Source: Symbiodinium sp. CCMP2592 | Lineage: Eukaryota; Sar; Dinophyceae; Suessiales; Symbiodiniaceae | DNA: 64,000 nt | Assembly (NCBI GenBank): GCA_905221615.1 | Contig: CAJNDT010006024.1 | Coordinates: 62,001 to 126,000, forward strand | Reading direction: 5' to 3' | Part shown: piece by piece, positions 33,433-44,513 of the stretch | How positions within the stretch are numbered: position 1 is the first letter of the stretch | Layout: the number at the start of each line of letters is the position of its first letter | The notes under the pieces: model-generated | Told to the model about the DNA's origin: nothing | The model's database searches: none | Seen by the model: only the letters and a program-made list of their open reading frames with translations | Program-made: the position numbers and the translations under genes

Positions 33433-35158
33433 TCATCTGAGAGTGGACACCGCCTCATAACGGTAGAACAGTATGTAAGCATCACGACGATGATTCGGTG
33501 GCGAGCACTGGTGCAGCTGAGGGATGCGAGCATCGTCACACAGCCAAACGCTTTTTTGGAATCAATCAAAGCAGCAGTGTAGTGACCGCTTTTGGGCGTG
33601 AGCCCGTGATGCACTATGCACGCAACGAGTTTGTAGTTCACATACTCTCGCGCAACTCCCTCAGTACGGAAACATGGCATCAGAAGATGTGGATCGTCCA
33701 ATGGCACCTCCATTCGATTCTTTTTGACATGTCCACCGTGCCGTTTGAAGCGCATAATCTGCAAGGTCAGGATGTGAGGCAAACGGCATAGGCCTTGTGT
33801 GCGATCTCGGCCATTTTGCCAAAAGTCAATCATCGATTGTACCTGGGCAACCGCATGAAGTCCTGGTGGTGCTGAAGGTAACGGCAGTAACAGAGGCTGG
33901 GTGCATGGCCCCTGATCGATGCATTGTACACCGCCCCCAAGAGCAAGACTGCGAGCTTGCCATAAACCCTGAAATGATGGAAGATTCATCGCAGGAAGAA
34001 GGTGACCCAGGAATTCGCCCACATCATGTTGTCTATGCACCTCTGCCCAGCCAGCGACGAGATCTCGCCACTCCTGAACCTCCAGAAGCGTTATATAAGA
34101 GCTTCGCATGGAAATAGAGGTGAAGAAGCAAGCGCCTGTCCCCATAGCATCCGCTCCATGGCCGATGTCGTACAGTAGCCATTCCAAGACCTGCGCAGTC
34201 GCGTTCATGTAGCATGCATTGGCCGGGTTCGTGTAAATGCGCCTTAGTACCGGAGCTGCTCGTGGATCTTCTGAGCCAGTGGTCCCCGGCCCATTCGTTC
34301 CCTCCTGTAACCCAGTCCGATCAACTGAAAGATGCAGCAGCCCTGGAGCTCGATCAAGAGGTCCCAGATCTCCTCCGCGTGCTTGTTCCTGACCGACAAG
34401 TCTAGCTTGAAAGTAGCGTTGCTGTCCATGGTCTCCGTCATCTTCCTGGTGCAATGGAACCGATGCACAACATCCCTCTTGACGTGTTCCACTAGGTGCT
34501 CGAGCTTGTTCGCCATCTCGACGTCCGGGACCGCCGCTCTCGTTTTGTCGAGCTCTAGATGCTTCAGCTTCGGATTCCACTGCTGAAAGTGCCAACCCTG
34601 AGCGTCTCGCCATCCCATGTCCGTCGCCCGTTTGGTGAGCTCCTGAGATGCGAGAACCTTGGCATGGCGATCCCTGAGCTCCCGAAACATCGACATCGCC
34701 ATCACCTGCTTCAACGGCATGTGTGCCATTCCCCACGATGGTTCGGCGGCCTGTTTCTTCTTGAATTCGAAGGCCGTACGATAGAGGTGGTTTAAGATGG
34801 AGTCGCCCCCCGGACTGAACCAAAGGACCAGGGCCGTATCCTGTTTGAGCAGATTGATTTCCTGCTCCTGCTGCAGGACGACACGTGCCAAAGAATAGAC
34901 CAAGGGGTCCCTGCCGTGATGTTGGTAGTGGCTCTGGGGATAGTGGTGATGAGAGTGCCCCTGGTGATGTCGATGGTTGCCCCAGTGTGCGTCCTGTCCC
35001 CAGTCCGCATGCTGCTGGGTCTCCCGTCTTCTTTTTGGGTGCATTCCCGAATCGTCTCCCCCATTGGTCCCAGTGGCCGTCTGAGCCGGTTCCGGACCCA
35101 GTCGAAACGCTCCAAAGAACTCGTCCATCTCTTGATCCCGAACTGCCGATCCGAACAT
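33433..35158 (-). CDS. LINE-encoded ubiquitin-specific protease (USP) protein
   Basis: This third coding region of the LINE starts with MFGSAVRDQEMDEFF at 35158, after an in-frame stop. Its first 300 residues include a His-rich stretch and a helical part (frame 35158-34244). The USP domain follows in a second frame. It has a Cys box (NPANACYMNATAQVLEWLL), the QHDVGEFL box, and a His box (NYKLVACIVHHGLTPKSGHY). A third frame then gives CDDARIPQLHQCSPPNHRR and DAYILFYRYEA, the usual USP ending, with a stop at 33433. Together these are the catalytic Cys, His and Asp regions of a deubiquitinase. The frame changes fall near a CC run (34.24 kb) and an A6 run (33.54 kb). A role in protecting element proteins from ubiquitin-dependent turnover is inference. 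Confidence 0.75.
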
Positions 35159-35219
35159 TGTCGAGGGTACTCACCGAAGCCTGCATCAAACATAAAACTG
35201 CACATTGCCAAATGGTAGT

Positions 35220-36126
35220 ACAGTTGTACATGTGTGCTCGCCAGTCCTTGGGTGCCGTTCCGCAGTAGTGGCAGCGGACGCTGGGAGTAGCACTCAGTTC
35301 AATGATACGTGCGATTTCTTTCTTGCTTGGCTGGAAAAATTTCAGGATGGTTGTTACGATAGTGCAACTTCATCACTTTTTGGGATGCCACCCACTGCCC
35401 GCATAAACCACAATGCTGGTGAAGCCGACAGGTGATATCGGACTGTTGTATGAAGAAGCGTAGGCCTTTATTCGCCGTCTGTTGAACCAAGAGCTGTTGC
35501 GCGAGGGGTTTATCATGTCGTACTCCAAGCGTGGGCTCAGGCACACTCGCATGATCATGATCATGTTCAGGTAGGAGATCTTCGCATGCTGCTTCGTCTG
35601 CATCCGCATTCAGATCATGCACATGAGATAGTTTAACAGACTGAACCGTCTCCCTATCCGCACTGACGGTCTGCGCTGCGTGCATAAGAGGGCAGGCTAG
35701 AGTGTTAATGTGATGTGCCAGGGTCTGCCAGCGCGCGAACCGCTTCTCACAAAATCGGCAAGTGGGCAACCCCTTCACAGCGTGGCATGCTTTGTCAAAG
35801 ATGCGGAGTGGTTTGTTCTTGATGCCATGAGCCCTATAAGCATGTATCTTGAGAGCTGCCGCCGTGCTGAAGAAAGAGTCGCACTCCGGGCAGGCCCAAT
35901 TTTCAGGCTCAGAGTCCTCCATCTGACCAGAAGTCACCGCAGTGGCTTCCTGAAGGCAGCGCTGAATATGCGCATCCCACTCCGGTAAGTGCATCCAATC
36001 GAGTTCCCCGCCATCGACTTCATGGTCGTGGGCCCGCTTGATGAGAACCCCCACGTCCTCCAGATGATACTTCTCACGGACTTCCTGATGCGAGCGGCCT
36101 GTTATATGACGAGGGTCAGAGACCAC
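35220..36126 (-). CDS. LINE C-terminal C2H2 zinc-finger region
   Basis: This is the C-terminal part of the LINE polyprotein. Three Cys/His units are visible in the frame 36126-35299: CPECDSFFSTAAALKIHAY, CRFCEKRFARWQTLAHHI and CGLCGQWVASQKVMKLHY. After a one-base shift in a T5 run near 35,330 a fourth appears (CHYCGTAPKDWRAHMYNC). Such fingers in LINEs bind nucleic acid. The region upstream joins the RT thumb through another small indel at a TGTG repeat near 36,125. No termination signal is recognised. Confidence 0.75.
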
Positions 36127-39100
36127 ACAGCTCTAAGGTGTTTCATCGATGCAGTCTGGATAACCTTCATAAGCTTGGGCGTCAGGCCAAATGAGTGGAG
36201 GCCGTACAGCAGCGAGGACTGCACGCAAGACCTGTATATTTGCAGCTTATACCTTACCGAGAGCCTGCGAGAATGAAGCACCGGGGCCAGGACCCATCTG
36301 CGTTGGTTGGCCTTTGCAATTCGATGTCGCGTGGAGAGTGCCTCGAAGCGGTCGTATGCAATGACCAGTCCCAGGTATTCAGCTTGAGTGACCAGCGGGA
36401 GCCATTTCGTTGGGTCCTTCGGAGAAAGAAGAAGACGTTGCCCTCGGCACCAGCGCGAACATAGTGCTTATGAACTTTCCTCTTGTCATTGCCGGCAACC
36501 ATAAGCAAGGCCTGGGTTTTCTTCTCGTTCACCTTCATACCAAACCGAGCGAAGATCCGCAAGACCTGCCTTAGTTCAGCAATCGCGTGTTCCAATCCAG
36601 AGAACGAGCTGAACTGCCACCTTAGGTGTGAGTCGTCTGCATATAGCACGGCATGGTCAACGGACCAGCATTGCTTGAGTTGAATGTCGAAGGCCTGACA
36701 CAGAAGTGCCGTAAAGATACCCCAGAGCATTGGGGACGCGATGCATCCTTGCCGCAAACCCCATTGTGGCCTGATAGATTTGGTGTCCTTGCCGTGATGA
36801 AAGACGTAGACGACTTGGCAGAGCCACTGTAGAAGCAGTTCCTGGACTGAGGCATTGATGTGTGCTAGCTCCATCGCATCTTTGATGTGCTGCCATCCGA
36901 CTATAAGTCAAAAGCGGCTGTCAAATCCAAACTGATCTGGAGTCCTCCAGAAAAGGGTGGCGCAGGCTTGCCGTCATATTTATCATGAAGACTTTGTCGA
37001 GTTAGAGCACATTGCTTCCGGACAGCATCACAATGTGCAAACACAGTCTTAAGAGCGGTGGTGGTCGATCGTCCTGGCAGATAAGCTGTCTGAGGCCAAT
37101 TCCGTACCAGTGCGATCATGTCCGTCTTGGCCATAGACAACACCACCTTCATGATTGTTTTCCCAATGGGGCGCTGAAGGCCAATCGGTCGCAGGTCTAA
37201 GGGAGTGTTGGCATTCGGCTTCCCTTTAGGCAAGAGCGCAACATCCGCCTGTGCCCAATCCTGATGGACTTGCACATGTGATTCCTGCCAAGTTTCATTC
37301 ACCTTGCCCACCAGGGGAACGACTATCTGCTCCGCACAAGCGCGCCACACTACCGCCGGGACAGCCCCCGGGGGGACTGCTTTCCTCATCGGAATTTTTA
37401 GGAGCTCTTCCAGCACGTGGTCCTCCTGCAGTTGCACCGGAGCATGCTGCCGTAACAAAGGGCCCGGAGTACCCGACGACTGCGCCCCAAAGCGCTTCCC
37501 GAACTCCTCGGCGATCCATTCAAGCTCGGCACTGGGAGTCATGATGTGCCCATGCTTGTAGAGCTGCACCTTTTTCGGTCGACTTTTGGGAGCAAGGCGT
37601 TTGACCACACTCCACATCTCATGCGCGTTGCCTTGTTTGGCAGCCTGTTCGGCTTGTTCCAGTAGTTCATCCCGCCGGACCTTGGAGCGGACTTTGGCAC
37701 GTTGTTTGTGAATGCGATGTGCTTGTGAGAACTGGGTCCAAAGTCGCCACGCCTCCACGATGCCTCTTGCCGTATAGGGTTGGGCCTTCATACGTCGATG
37801 CAGCTGCCACATATGTCGTGCACTGTTGGCTAGCTCCTCCGGTTGAGTGGGCGGCTTGGTTGGCTTCTCAGTAAGGGGGTAGTGTTTGATCGCCACCTGC
37901 TTGACCATTGCATCCATGGAGGTGAGGTCTGCAGTGATTAGACTGGCTACCTCTTCGCGGAAAGCCTGAAGAGCTGGGGTGCCGGTCGGTTCTCTGAGGT
38001 CCACGATCATCTTCTTGGTGTTAATCTGAGGTGAGATGTCAGACTTGGGCTTGGACAACCAATGCGGTCTGAGAGCCTCTACTGCATGGTGGTTCGCGCC
38101 CTCACGCCAACTGGCAACCGGATATTTTGATATTACGCCCGCCTGCTTTGCACAGGTAGTCGCCATGTGCTGCCTGACCATCACGTAGTCAATCTGGGAC
38201 TGCAGCTTACCGAATGTAAAAGTGGCCAAAGTGTGTGTTTTAGTGGGTGCTTTCCACGTGTTTAGAAGTACAAGCGCCTGCGCCTCACAAAGATGTAGCA
38301 AATCCATGTAGTCAGCCTTGTGGTTCTCCACCACCGGGAGCACATGTGGCCCGCAGACCTTTGGCACAGGACTACAGGAGCTATTGAAGTCGCCCGACAT
38401 GATGAGAGCGTGGCGCCGCGGCAGGCCAGACAGATATCTTTGGAGACACTGAAGGAAGCGGTGCCTGTTCTCAGGCGTCTCTGGTTTGTCATTAGCCGCG
38501 TATTGATAGACATTAAGAATGTCCAATGGAACTTTGCCTGCATGAATCCGTACGTGTAGTAGGCGTCCCGGGCGCACACCTTGGTATTGCAAATCGGTCT
38601 TGGCTGCCAGTTTGGCAGACACGATGGTGAGCAGGCCCCCGACCTTGTCCAGTTTGTTCCGCCCCGCCGAGTGAATGAAATGATAGTCCGCTGTGCTCCA
38701 GCAGTTGTCCTCGGCCCATTTTGTCTCCTGAACAAGGCAGATGTCCATGTTTTCATCCCGAACAAAAGTGAGCAGCTCCTGGTAAACATCACTGCTCAAT
38801 CCACCCGCGTTCCAGGTCATCGTTCTGAGCATCCTGGTACGAGACTGGGGTGCAGGAGGCACTGTCTTAGGTAGATGTACCGGACGCACTCTAGCTCGCT
38901 GAAACCATCCTGGTTGATGCCACCCTCCGCGGTAGTATGCCCCACCTTGTCGCATCGCCCTTGCGCAGGCTCGCTGGTAGGACCTTTTCATGATTCTTGA
39001 GGTGTCGGAGGCCAAGGTTGTAGAAGGCATGCTGGCCTCTCGTAATCTGCTTGGCTTTGCCTCCACGGAGGCTCCAGGCGGCATAGCATAGCAGATGGAC

Positions 39101-39525
39101 CGCCAACCCTCACATCTGTGCTCCCAGCTGTGGCAATGTGCATCTGATACATGAATAGGACGAGTCCACACACACGTACAGAGAGAAATTTGCCGAGAGC
39201 ACCACCGGACTTGGGACCGGTGCGGCCGACCATTGTATTCCGAGTCCACGAGGATCGTGGAGCGCCTTGTACAAAGCTGCTGTTTGGTCTTGTCAAGTCT
39301 GCTGCGCACTGTGCAGAGCCGCTTGAGAAAACTGCCACGAAGGTCCGACCAGTACTGCACAGAAGCGTGGCGACTGCAGAGCTGAGGGACCTGATCAGAA
39401 GGCAGACGTAGCATCCCAAGAGAAAAGGAAGCATTGCCACCGATGCGGTACAGAGTAAGCTTTGCGCCGCGGTAGAACAGAAGGTGCAGGTAGAGTACCT
39501 GGCCGCCCCCGTGCATGACAGACAA
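36126..39525 (-). CDS. LINE endonuclease-reverse transcriptase polyprotein, frameshifted
   Basis: The AP-like endonuclease nicks target DNA and the RT copies the element RNA at the nick. The endonuclease (about 38820-38050) shows MTWNAGGLSS, LVQETKW (Glu), MSGDFNSSC (Asp/Asn), QIDYVMV and HHAV. The RT shows RPIGLQRPIGKTIMKVV, SLDLTAAFD (first Asp), GLRQGCIASPMLWG and YADDSHLRW (catalytic pair). The 874-codon frame ends in a TAG at about 36,900 just after AAFDL. One extra C would restore the frame through GWQHIKDAMELAH. A second shift near 36,425, at a T3 run, leads to SPKDPTKWLPLVTQAEYLGL and the thumb. The part of the open frame above about 39,000 is probably not translated as drawn, since KQITRGQHAFYNLGLRHL lies in another frame. 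Confidence 0.87.
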
Positions 39526-41201
39526 GTGGTGATTGCATTCAGCATGGCAGACGTCTTCGCAACTTCGGGCTCACGGCTGCTCTGCCCCCGAGTGATCGGC
39601 AGTTCAGGCCCATATAAAAGACAACCCGACTGATTAGGGCCCGTTGGCTCCATATCGGGTGCGACCCTGGAGGTTTTAGAGTCCCTAGGCAGCGCTTTCA
39701 CTGTTCCGTCGCCTTGGCACTTAGGGTGGGCGGGGGTAGGTGCAAGCACAAGCACGAAAAACTGCCAAGCGCAAAGAGAGGCAACTGTCAGAAGAAGCAA
39801 TCGCGATTGAGAGCCCCACTTCCGATTGGCCCTGGGCTTGGCCGTAGCGCCTCCTCGTGCTCGATCTGTCATGGTGGGCGGTGTCACAGGTGCCACGGCG
39901 GTGGCATGGGAGGTCGCTCCAGCTGTGTCAGGCACCGGCATTCCAGGTCCCCATGAGGCTGTAGTACCTGTAGTGCCACTACCGCCGCCTGCGCCGCTGG
40001 ACATGGCCGTCGTTGTCGGGGTAGTCCCTGGCCCTGGTCCATCTCCCGCAGCTGTCACCGCTTCCTCGACATTCAGTTCAGACTCGCTGGCGTCTTCGCT
40101 TGCATTCATCCACAGAGTGTTCGGGTGGTAGCTGGCGAGGCGGTTTCCGAGGTGAGAGATGTCAATCCTCAGTGAATCCATGGAGGACAGGCTTCCGGTA
40201 TTCAGCGTCAGTGCCCTTCGGATCGGCGTGCCACGTCGCTCCATCTCGTTGCGACTGCCATTGAGATAGCATGACTTTGCGGTTGTTCCGCTTGCACCAC
40301 CTGTGGAGGCGGAGGCCCAGCCGGCAATGGCGTGCCATGCGGCGTATGGTGCTCCTCACTTTCCTCAAAGTCACTGGAGTGTATGGGATCCTCCCGCGCA
40401 GCCATGCTCACAATCGTCTGTATCCACGTCAGAGGCCCCAGAAAGGGGATTGGGCCTGTGCAGGCAGCTGCAACCCTGGAATCTTGAGCCTGCACATATG
40501 AACGACATTTGTTCGCATTTAGCAGCCTGAAGAAAGCTTCTGTCAGCTGTTCACACTTGCAGTGACCAAAGAACATCTCCAATACTTGAATGGGGCACTG
40601 TAACACCATGCAACGCAGGAAAGCCCGCTTCCAGCACCTGGCACGGAAAGCAGATCGTCTAAAGTCCCTGGCCCGGCTGCGAGGGCCGCGCCTGCGGCGC
40701 CGAACTGGCCATCTTCTTGTCCAACGTCTGCCTCGCCTCCCTATGCAGAGGAAGTTTGTCGACGGAGCTTGCAGGCACTCTTCAGTCCATGCTATGGAGG
40801 TCCCAAACACCCAAACATGAGGGGTCCCCAGAGTCAGGCCATAGGAAACTGCTCCAGCTGGGATGATACAATGCGCACCACCTGCGAAGGCTCTCCTCGT
40901 CGGGCGGGTATTTGGAGTATCGAGCAGCTTGCAGTATGACTCCAGGATGGGCGGCTGTACCCCATTGTATGTCAAAGCGATTGAAGTAGTCTGGATCCGA
41001 AAGCCATCCCTTCGCAACTCGCAGCATGTGTTGACCCACTATGGAAGTCCAGTGAACCCGAATACCAACCTCCAAGAAAGATTCCCGGGCTGCTTCACGT
41101 GCCGGGGAGGCTGGCATCTTGTTGCGTCCCATGCGTTTGCTTGCAGCGATGGTGTGCTTGAAAGCGCACCCCAGATCAAAAGCAGCAGTCTTGCCATTCA
41201 C
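38988..41201 (-). CDS. LINE 5' region / ORF1-like fragments
   Basis: Open frames at 41201-40782 (starting MNGKTAAFDLGCAFKH), 41017-40208 (ending ATRWSDVARRSEG) and 40244-38988 overlap in different frames. They probably represent one broken first coding region. The C-terminal part is Pro/Gly/Thr-rich with a hydrophobic stretch (LLLLTVASLCAWQFFVLVLA). No RNA-binding motif or zinc knuckle is recognised. Position upstream of the endonuclease and matching orientation support an ORF1 role, but the function is unknown. Confidence 0.45.
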
Positions 41202-41310
41202 TCGCAGAGCTGGAAATTCGTGTTTATTTCAAGAGCACAGCTACAAGCGAAGGCACTCGCGTTTGCGAGTCTTCAAGGCTTCGGGCAACACGCCCCTCTC
41301 GGCCGAGATG

Positions 41311-41544
41311 CTTGTAGTAGTAGTAGTGGTAGTAGCAGTAGTAGCAGTAGTAGCAGTAGTAGTAGAAGAAGTCATCGGCAGTTAGTACTAGTGGTAGGAG
41401 TAGGAATAGGAGGAGGGGGAGGGGTAGGGGTAGGAGTAGGAATAATAGTAGTAGTAGTAGTAGTAGTAGTAGTAGCAGCAGTCGTCGGTTAGTAACAGTA
41501 ACAGTAGCAGCATCAATATCATTATCATTAGCAGCCGCAGTCGC

Positions 41545-41616
<72 letters not shown>

Positions 41617-41635
41617 CGCAGGCGCTAGTAGTACC
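41311..41635. repeat. (TAG)n microsatellite and variants at the LINE 5' end
   Basis: TAG repeats interrupted by CAG, TGG and GGA variants. The longest perfect stretch is about 72 bp at 41,545-41,616. Together with the TAG tract at 33,180-33,268 this brackets the LINE. Open frames across it (poly-Ser or poly-Val) are artefacts. Confidence 0.88.
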
Positions 41636-42186
41636 CGTAAACCTAGTAAGAGGCTGAAATCAGCTGCGGTGAATCACCAGAACAAGGAGTAGACGAAAAC
41701 ACGTCCGCCGGCACACTGGCAAAGCCATGAATGTGTCTCGACACGCGGGCACTCAGCAGATCGATCGAAGTTGGCTTAGCTTGAAAACCTTCATCGGCAA
41801 TAAGGTGTCGCGCAGAACCGGTCGTGGCCAGAATGCCTGCGAAAGCTACTTGGTTCGGCAGCTGGTGCACCAGTACATGTACAGGCAAAGCAAAGGCCCG
41901 TGTTTTCCTGCAGAGTTCTTGCTGCACTTGGCAAGCAGCCTTCGAGCGATGCAGTGCTAGCTTCTGCAGTTGCTGTCTGCAAGCACTACAGCGACTGGAC
42001 CCTGCTACCTCAACTGTAAACCCTCACGACGTGAACCCTGAGCCTTAAACCCACAAGGAAACACCGTTGCAAGCTCCAAGCTTCCGCCCGTGCTTTTGCG
42101 AAGCCTAAAAAGGCGGGGTCTCTACCTGCGGGCACCTACGGGGCTCAACGTAGGCACGCCCTCTTTTTGAGACCACAAAGGGCTGC
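41636..42186. other. no gene recognised
   Basis: No domain or repeat of note. Short frames on both strands (41643-41927 minus, 41727-41960 plus) show nothing recognisable. Base composition begins to shift toward the CCCTAAA-bearing region at about 42.0 kb. Confidence 0.4.
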
Positions 42187-42260
42187 GGTGCGCAGTGGTT
42201 AGCGTAACTGCACATGTGCAAAACACAAGGGGTAGCCTAGCTCAAGCCCTTGGGTGTTGG
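42187..42260 (+). ncRNA. possible tRNA-derived SINE head (A and B box-like)
   Basis: GCGCAGTGGTTAGCG resembles a tRNA A box, and AGCTCAAGCCC about 45 bp downstream matches eight of nine positions of a B box. I could not fold a proper tRNA cloverleaf, so this is more likely a retroposed tRNA-like head than a tRNA gene, if it is anything. Confidence 0.25.
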
Positions 42261-42424
42261 GTTTAGGGTTTCCTACAAGATTTCTCGCACCCCCCTCCAA
42301 TGCCGAGGGCTTGGGCGGAGGCGGAGAGTCCCGCTCGGGCGGTCCCTTCCCGCACTGCCTAGCCGCCACGTGTAAAGTGATGGCTCCTGCAGTGGCTGCA
42401 GACTGGAAGCTGCCGGGCCCACCC

Positions 42425-42460
42425 CCAGACCCCCGGCCGGATCCAAAAAGTAGATCCGCA
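42425..42460 (+). repeat. GATC-rich motif, inverted copy at 61.35-61.38 kb
   Basis: A 36-bp motif beginning CCCAGACCCCCGG and containing CGGATC and TAGATCC. A copy in the opposite orientation ends near 61,375; about 29 of 36 positions agree. The two copies bracket the AT-rich block. They may instead be unrelated copies of a dispersed repeat. Confidence 0.45.
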
Positions 42461-42736
42461 TGTTGATGGTCCGAGTTAGAGCCACCCCATGAAAAGTGGA
42501 TCCGCGACCATTTTTGGGTGAGACAGCGAAACCTACAACTTGAGCAAAAAAAGCCGAAAGTCCGTAAGTTTAACCCGCTAATGTACCGCAAGCTCACTCT
42601 TCTGGTTTATAGTGCAAAAGGTGGCGACGGCAAGCAGTTGCTACTGTTATGCACTATTGGCTGCCGGTATTTGCATATAGTTCGGTGATTTGGGACGGCG
42701 ATAATGAAAATCGCTGAAACTCCGGTGGTCATATTG

Positions 42737-42777
42737 TGTTTGAGCCAAAAAAGGTGTTTGAGCCAAAATCCTTAGTC
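42737..42777 (-). repeat. two relict spliced-leader-like motifs
   Basis: On the minus strand ATTTTGGCTCAA and TTTTTTGGCTCAA occur in tandem about 18 bp apart. The dinoflagellate spliced leader ends in CATTTTGGCTCAAG, so these resemble truncated leaders left by retroposition of trans-spliced mRNA. The final G is replaced by A in both, and the spacing is not the classical 15 bp. No gene follows that I can identify. Confidence 0.35.
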
Positions 42778-43194
42778 TCTCCTTACTCTCCCCTTGTCTG
42801 TTCTCTGAGATTCTTAGCATGTTGTGCGGGTGGTTCGTTTCGGCGGGTTGGGGTTCGGGTGTGTTGGCTTTGAGGTGTTTCTCTAGATATCGATCGGGTG
42901 TTTGGGGGCAAGGAACCCCGCAAATCCTATTGCATACGGAAATTCCCGACCAGACTATATACAGCTTGAGTTGAATGCCTCAGACCTCAAGCTTCAAAGA
43001 GCCATTCGTTCAACAGGATCAGACTACGAGTTGTTGATATTTGTTTGGGCCTTTGGGGTCAAAGCTTGGGTCAGTTTTACATGCAACTGCAGGTGCACAA
43101 TCTGTACTACTGTCAAAACTCCGAGTCTTGAGGATTCGCTATGAACATAAATAACATAGAATAAGTCTTGGGACCTTGGGATTTTTCCAGCGCC

Positions 43195-43420
43195 AGCAAG
43201 CCCGAAACCGTAAACCTACCTTACACCCCCCTAACTAAACCCTACACCTTTCCTAAATCCTAGCCTTAACCGCTCACCCTAAACATCCCTAAGCCATACC
43301 CCCTAAACCCTTACACTATATCCCCAAAACCCGTAAACCTTAAACACCCTTAAACCGAAACCCTAAACCGAGAACACCGAAACTTTACCCCTTAGCCCTG
43401 GGAAGCTTCCAACCCTCTGG
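43195..43420. repeat. degenerate CCCTAAA telomere-like tract
   Basis: Many imperfect CCCTAAA, CCTTAAAC and similar heptamers in a row. The dinoflagellate telomere repeat is TTTAGGG. Similar shorter tracts occur at about 44,110-44,350, 47,580-47,710, 50,770-50,815 and 60,645-60,720. These are interstitial and m​utated, not a chromosome end. Confidence 0.65.
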
Positions 43421-44513
43421 GCTGTTTCCGGTGACGATCGACGATCTGCTCTGCGGGCCGACTCTTGGCACAGGGCTCGGCTTTTTTAAGCCTTTTGGTA
43501 TGGATTACAAGGTCTTTGGAAACATACACCCAAGAGTAATTTATATATTTCACATATCGAAAGTTCGAGAGCCCCGTCGTGCGGAAAGCACACTGTACAC
43601 GAAGTGAGGCAGCTGAAGCCCCATCTGAACCATCGTCGCATATCCTTAATTGAATTGTGGTTTGTGCGAATCAAGACCCAAACCCAAGCCCAAGCCTAGG
43701 CCAGTGCCCCCTTAAAGCTCAAAAAGTTCTGGGAGCCACCAAGATTCCTGATCCACCGTAGTGCTCGCCCGACCACCAAAGCCATCGTCCTTTGGTTTAT
43801 GAAGTATGAAACTAAAACTAAAACCTTTAACCCACTATACTTGTATCCGAAATCTAAACCGCTACGAAACTGGATCTGGAAAGGTTCGGCCTCGATTCGG
43901 ATTTGAGGGGAAGTGGGTTTCAGCTAGGCTTTGGGAGATATTTTGCATTTCCGAGGTGTTAGGGCTATAGTGTCGGTTTTCGGAATTGAGGTTTTCGTGG
44001 GATTTGGGGCCGGGGTGCTCTTTCGACTTGTACGAAAGCGTACAATTAAGTTAAGTTGACTATACCAAAAGAGCTTTATTTACGGCAAAGCAGCCGAAAT
44101 CTCACTACCGTTAAGCCCTAAATCGTGGAAGCCCATACCTCCAATAGTTCGTTCACTCAGATAACATACAAGCCTTGAGCCAGAACTCGCCCTAAACCCT
44201 TGATTGCCCCGAACTCGAAACCCGAGCCTAACCCATAAACCACACACCTTGAAGCCAAATCAAATCCCCCTTCCTGAGCAAAGCTCGCCGGCGCAATTCG
44301 TGTGGTATACGGGTTTCGTAGCTTGCAATACCCTAACCCTAAGCCCTGAGTTGAACTGGGTGTCAAAAACCAAAGCTACTTTCTCAAGCACCCTATAGAA
44401 GTGTGACTGGTCGAATCAGTCATGTCAGTGGGGCCTACCATCGAAAATGGAATTTGAGGATTGGGCGAAGCTGCTATATATGCCAAGTGGCAGCAATAAG
44501 CGACTCGACCATT
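43421..44513. other. no gene recognised
   Basis: AT-rich sequence with scattered CCCTAAA-like heptamers. No domain or RNA gene is seen. It lies downstream of the 44.5-kb minus-strand gene. Confidence 0.4.

Larger units (their letters stand above)
33269..41310 (-). mobile_element. non-LTR retrotransposon (LINE) with USP domain, near full length
   Basis: An element of about 8.0 kb read on the minus strand. From 5' to 3' it has a leader and ORF1-like region (41310-39000), an endonuclease-RT-zinc-finger polyprotein (about 39050-35220) and a third coding region with a ubiquitin-specific-protease domain (35158-33433). A short 3' UTR ends in AATCT/TAC repeats. Both ends meet TAG-type microsatellite sequence, so the insertion seems to lie inside a (TAG)n tract. 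The frames are broken by several one- or two-base indels. I cannot place it in a named LINE clade by eye. Confidence 0.8.

Noticed and set aside
33417-35231. Reading the 604-codon frame here as one continuous protein
   Set aside because: Its middle (about 35,150-34,250) is Gly/Pro/Arg-rich out-of-frame sequence. The natural protein lies in the frame 35158-34244 and returns to this frame only at the USP Cys box.
41119-41492. Poly-Ser/Val open frames over the TAG microsatellite
   Set aside because: Simple-repeat translation across (TAG)n and the LINE 5' leader.
43195-43420. A chromosome end marked by telomere repeats
   Set aside because: The CCCTAAA-like heptamers are degenerate, short and flanked by ordinary sequence on both sides, and they recur at several interstitial sites.
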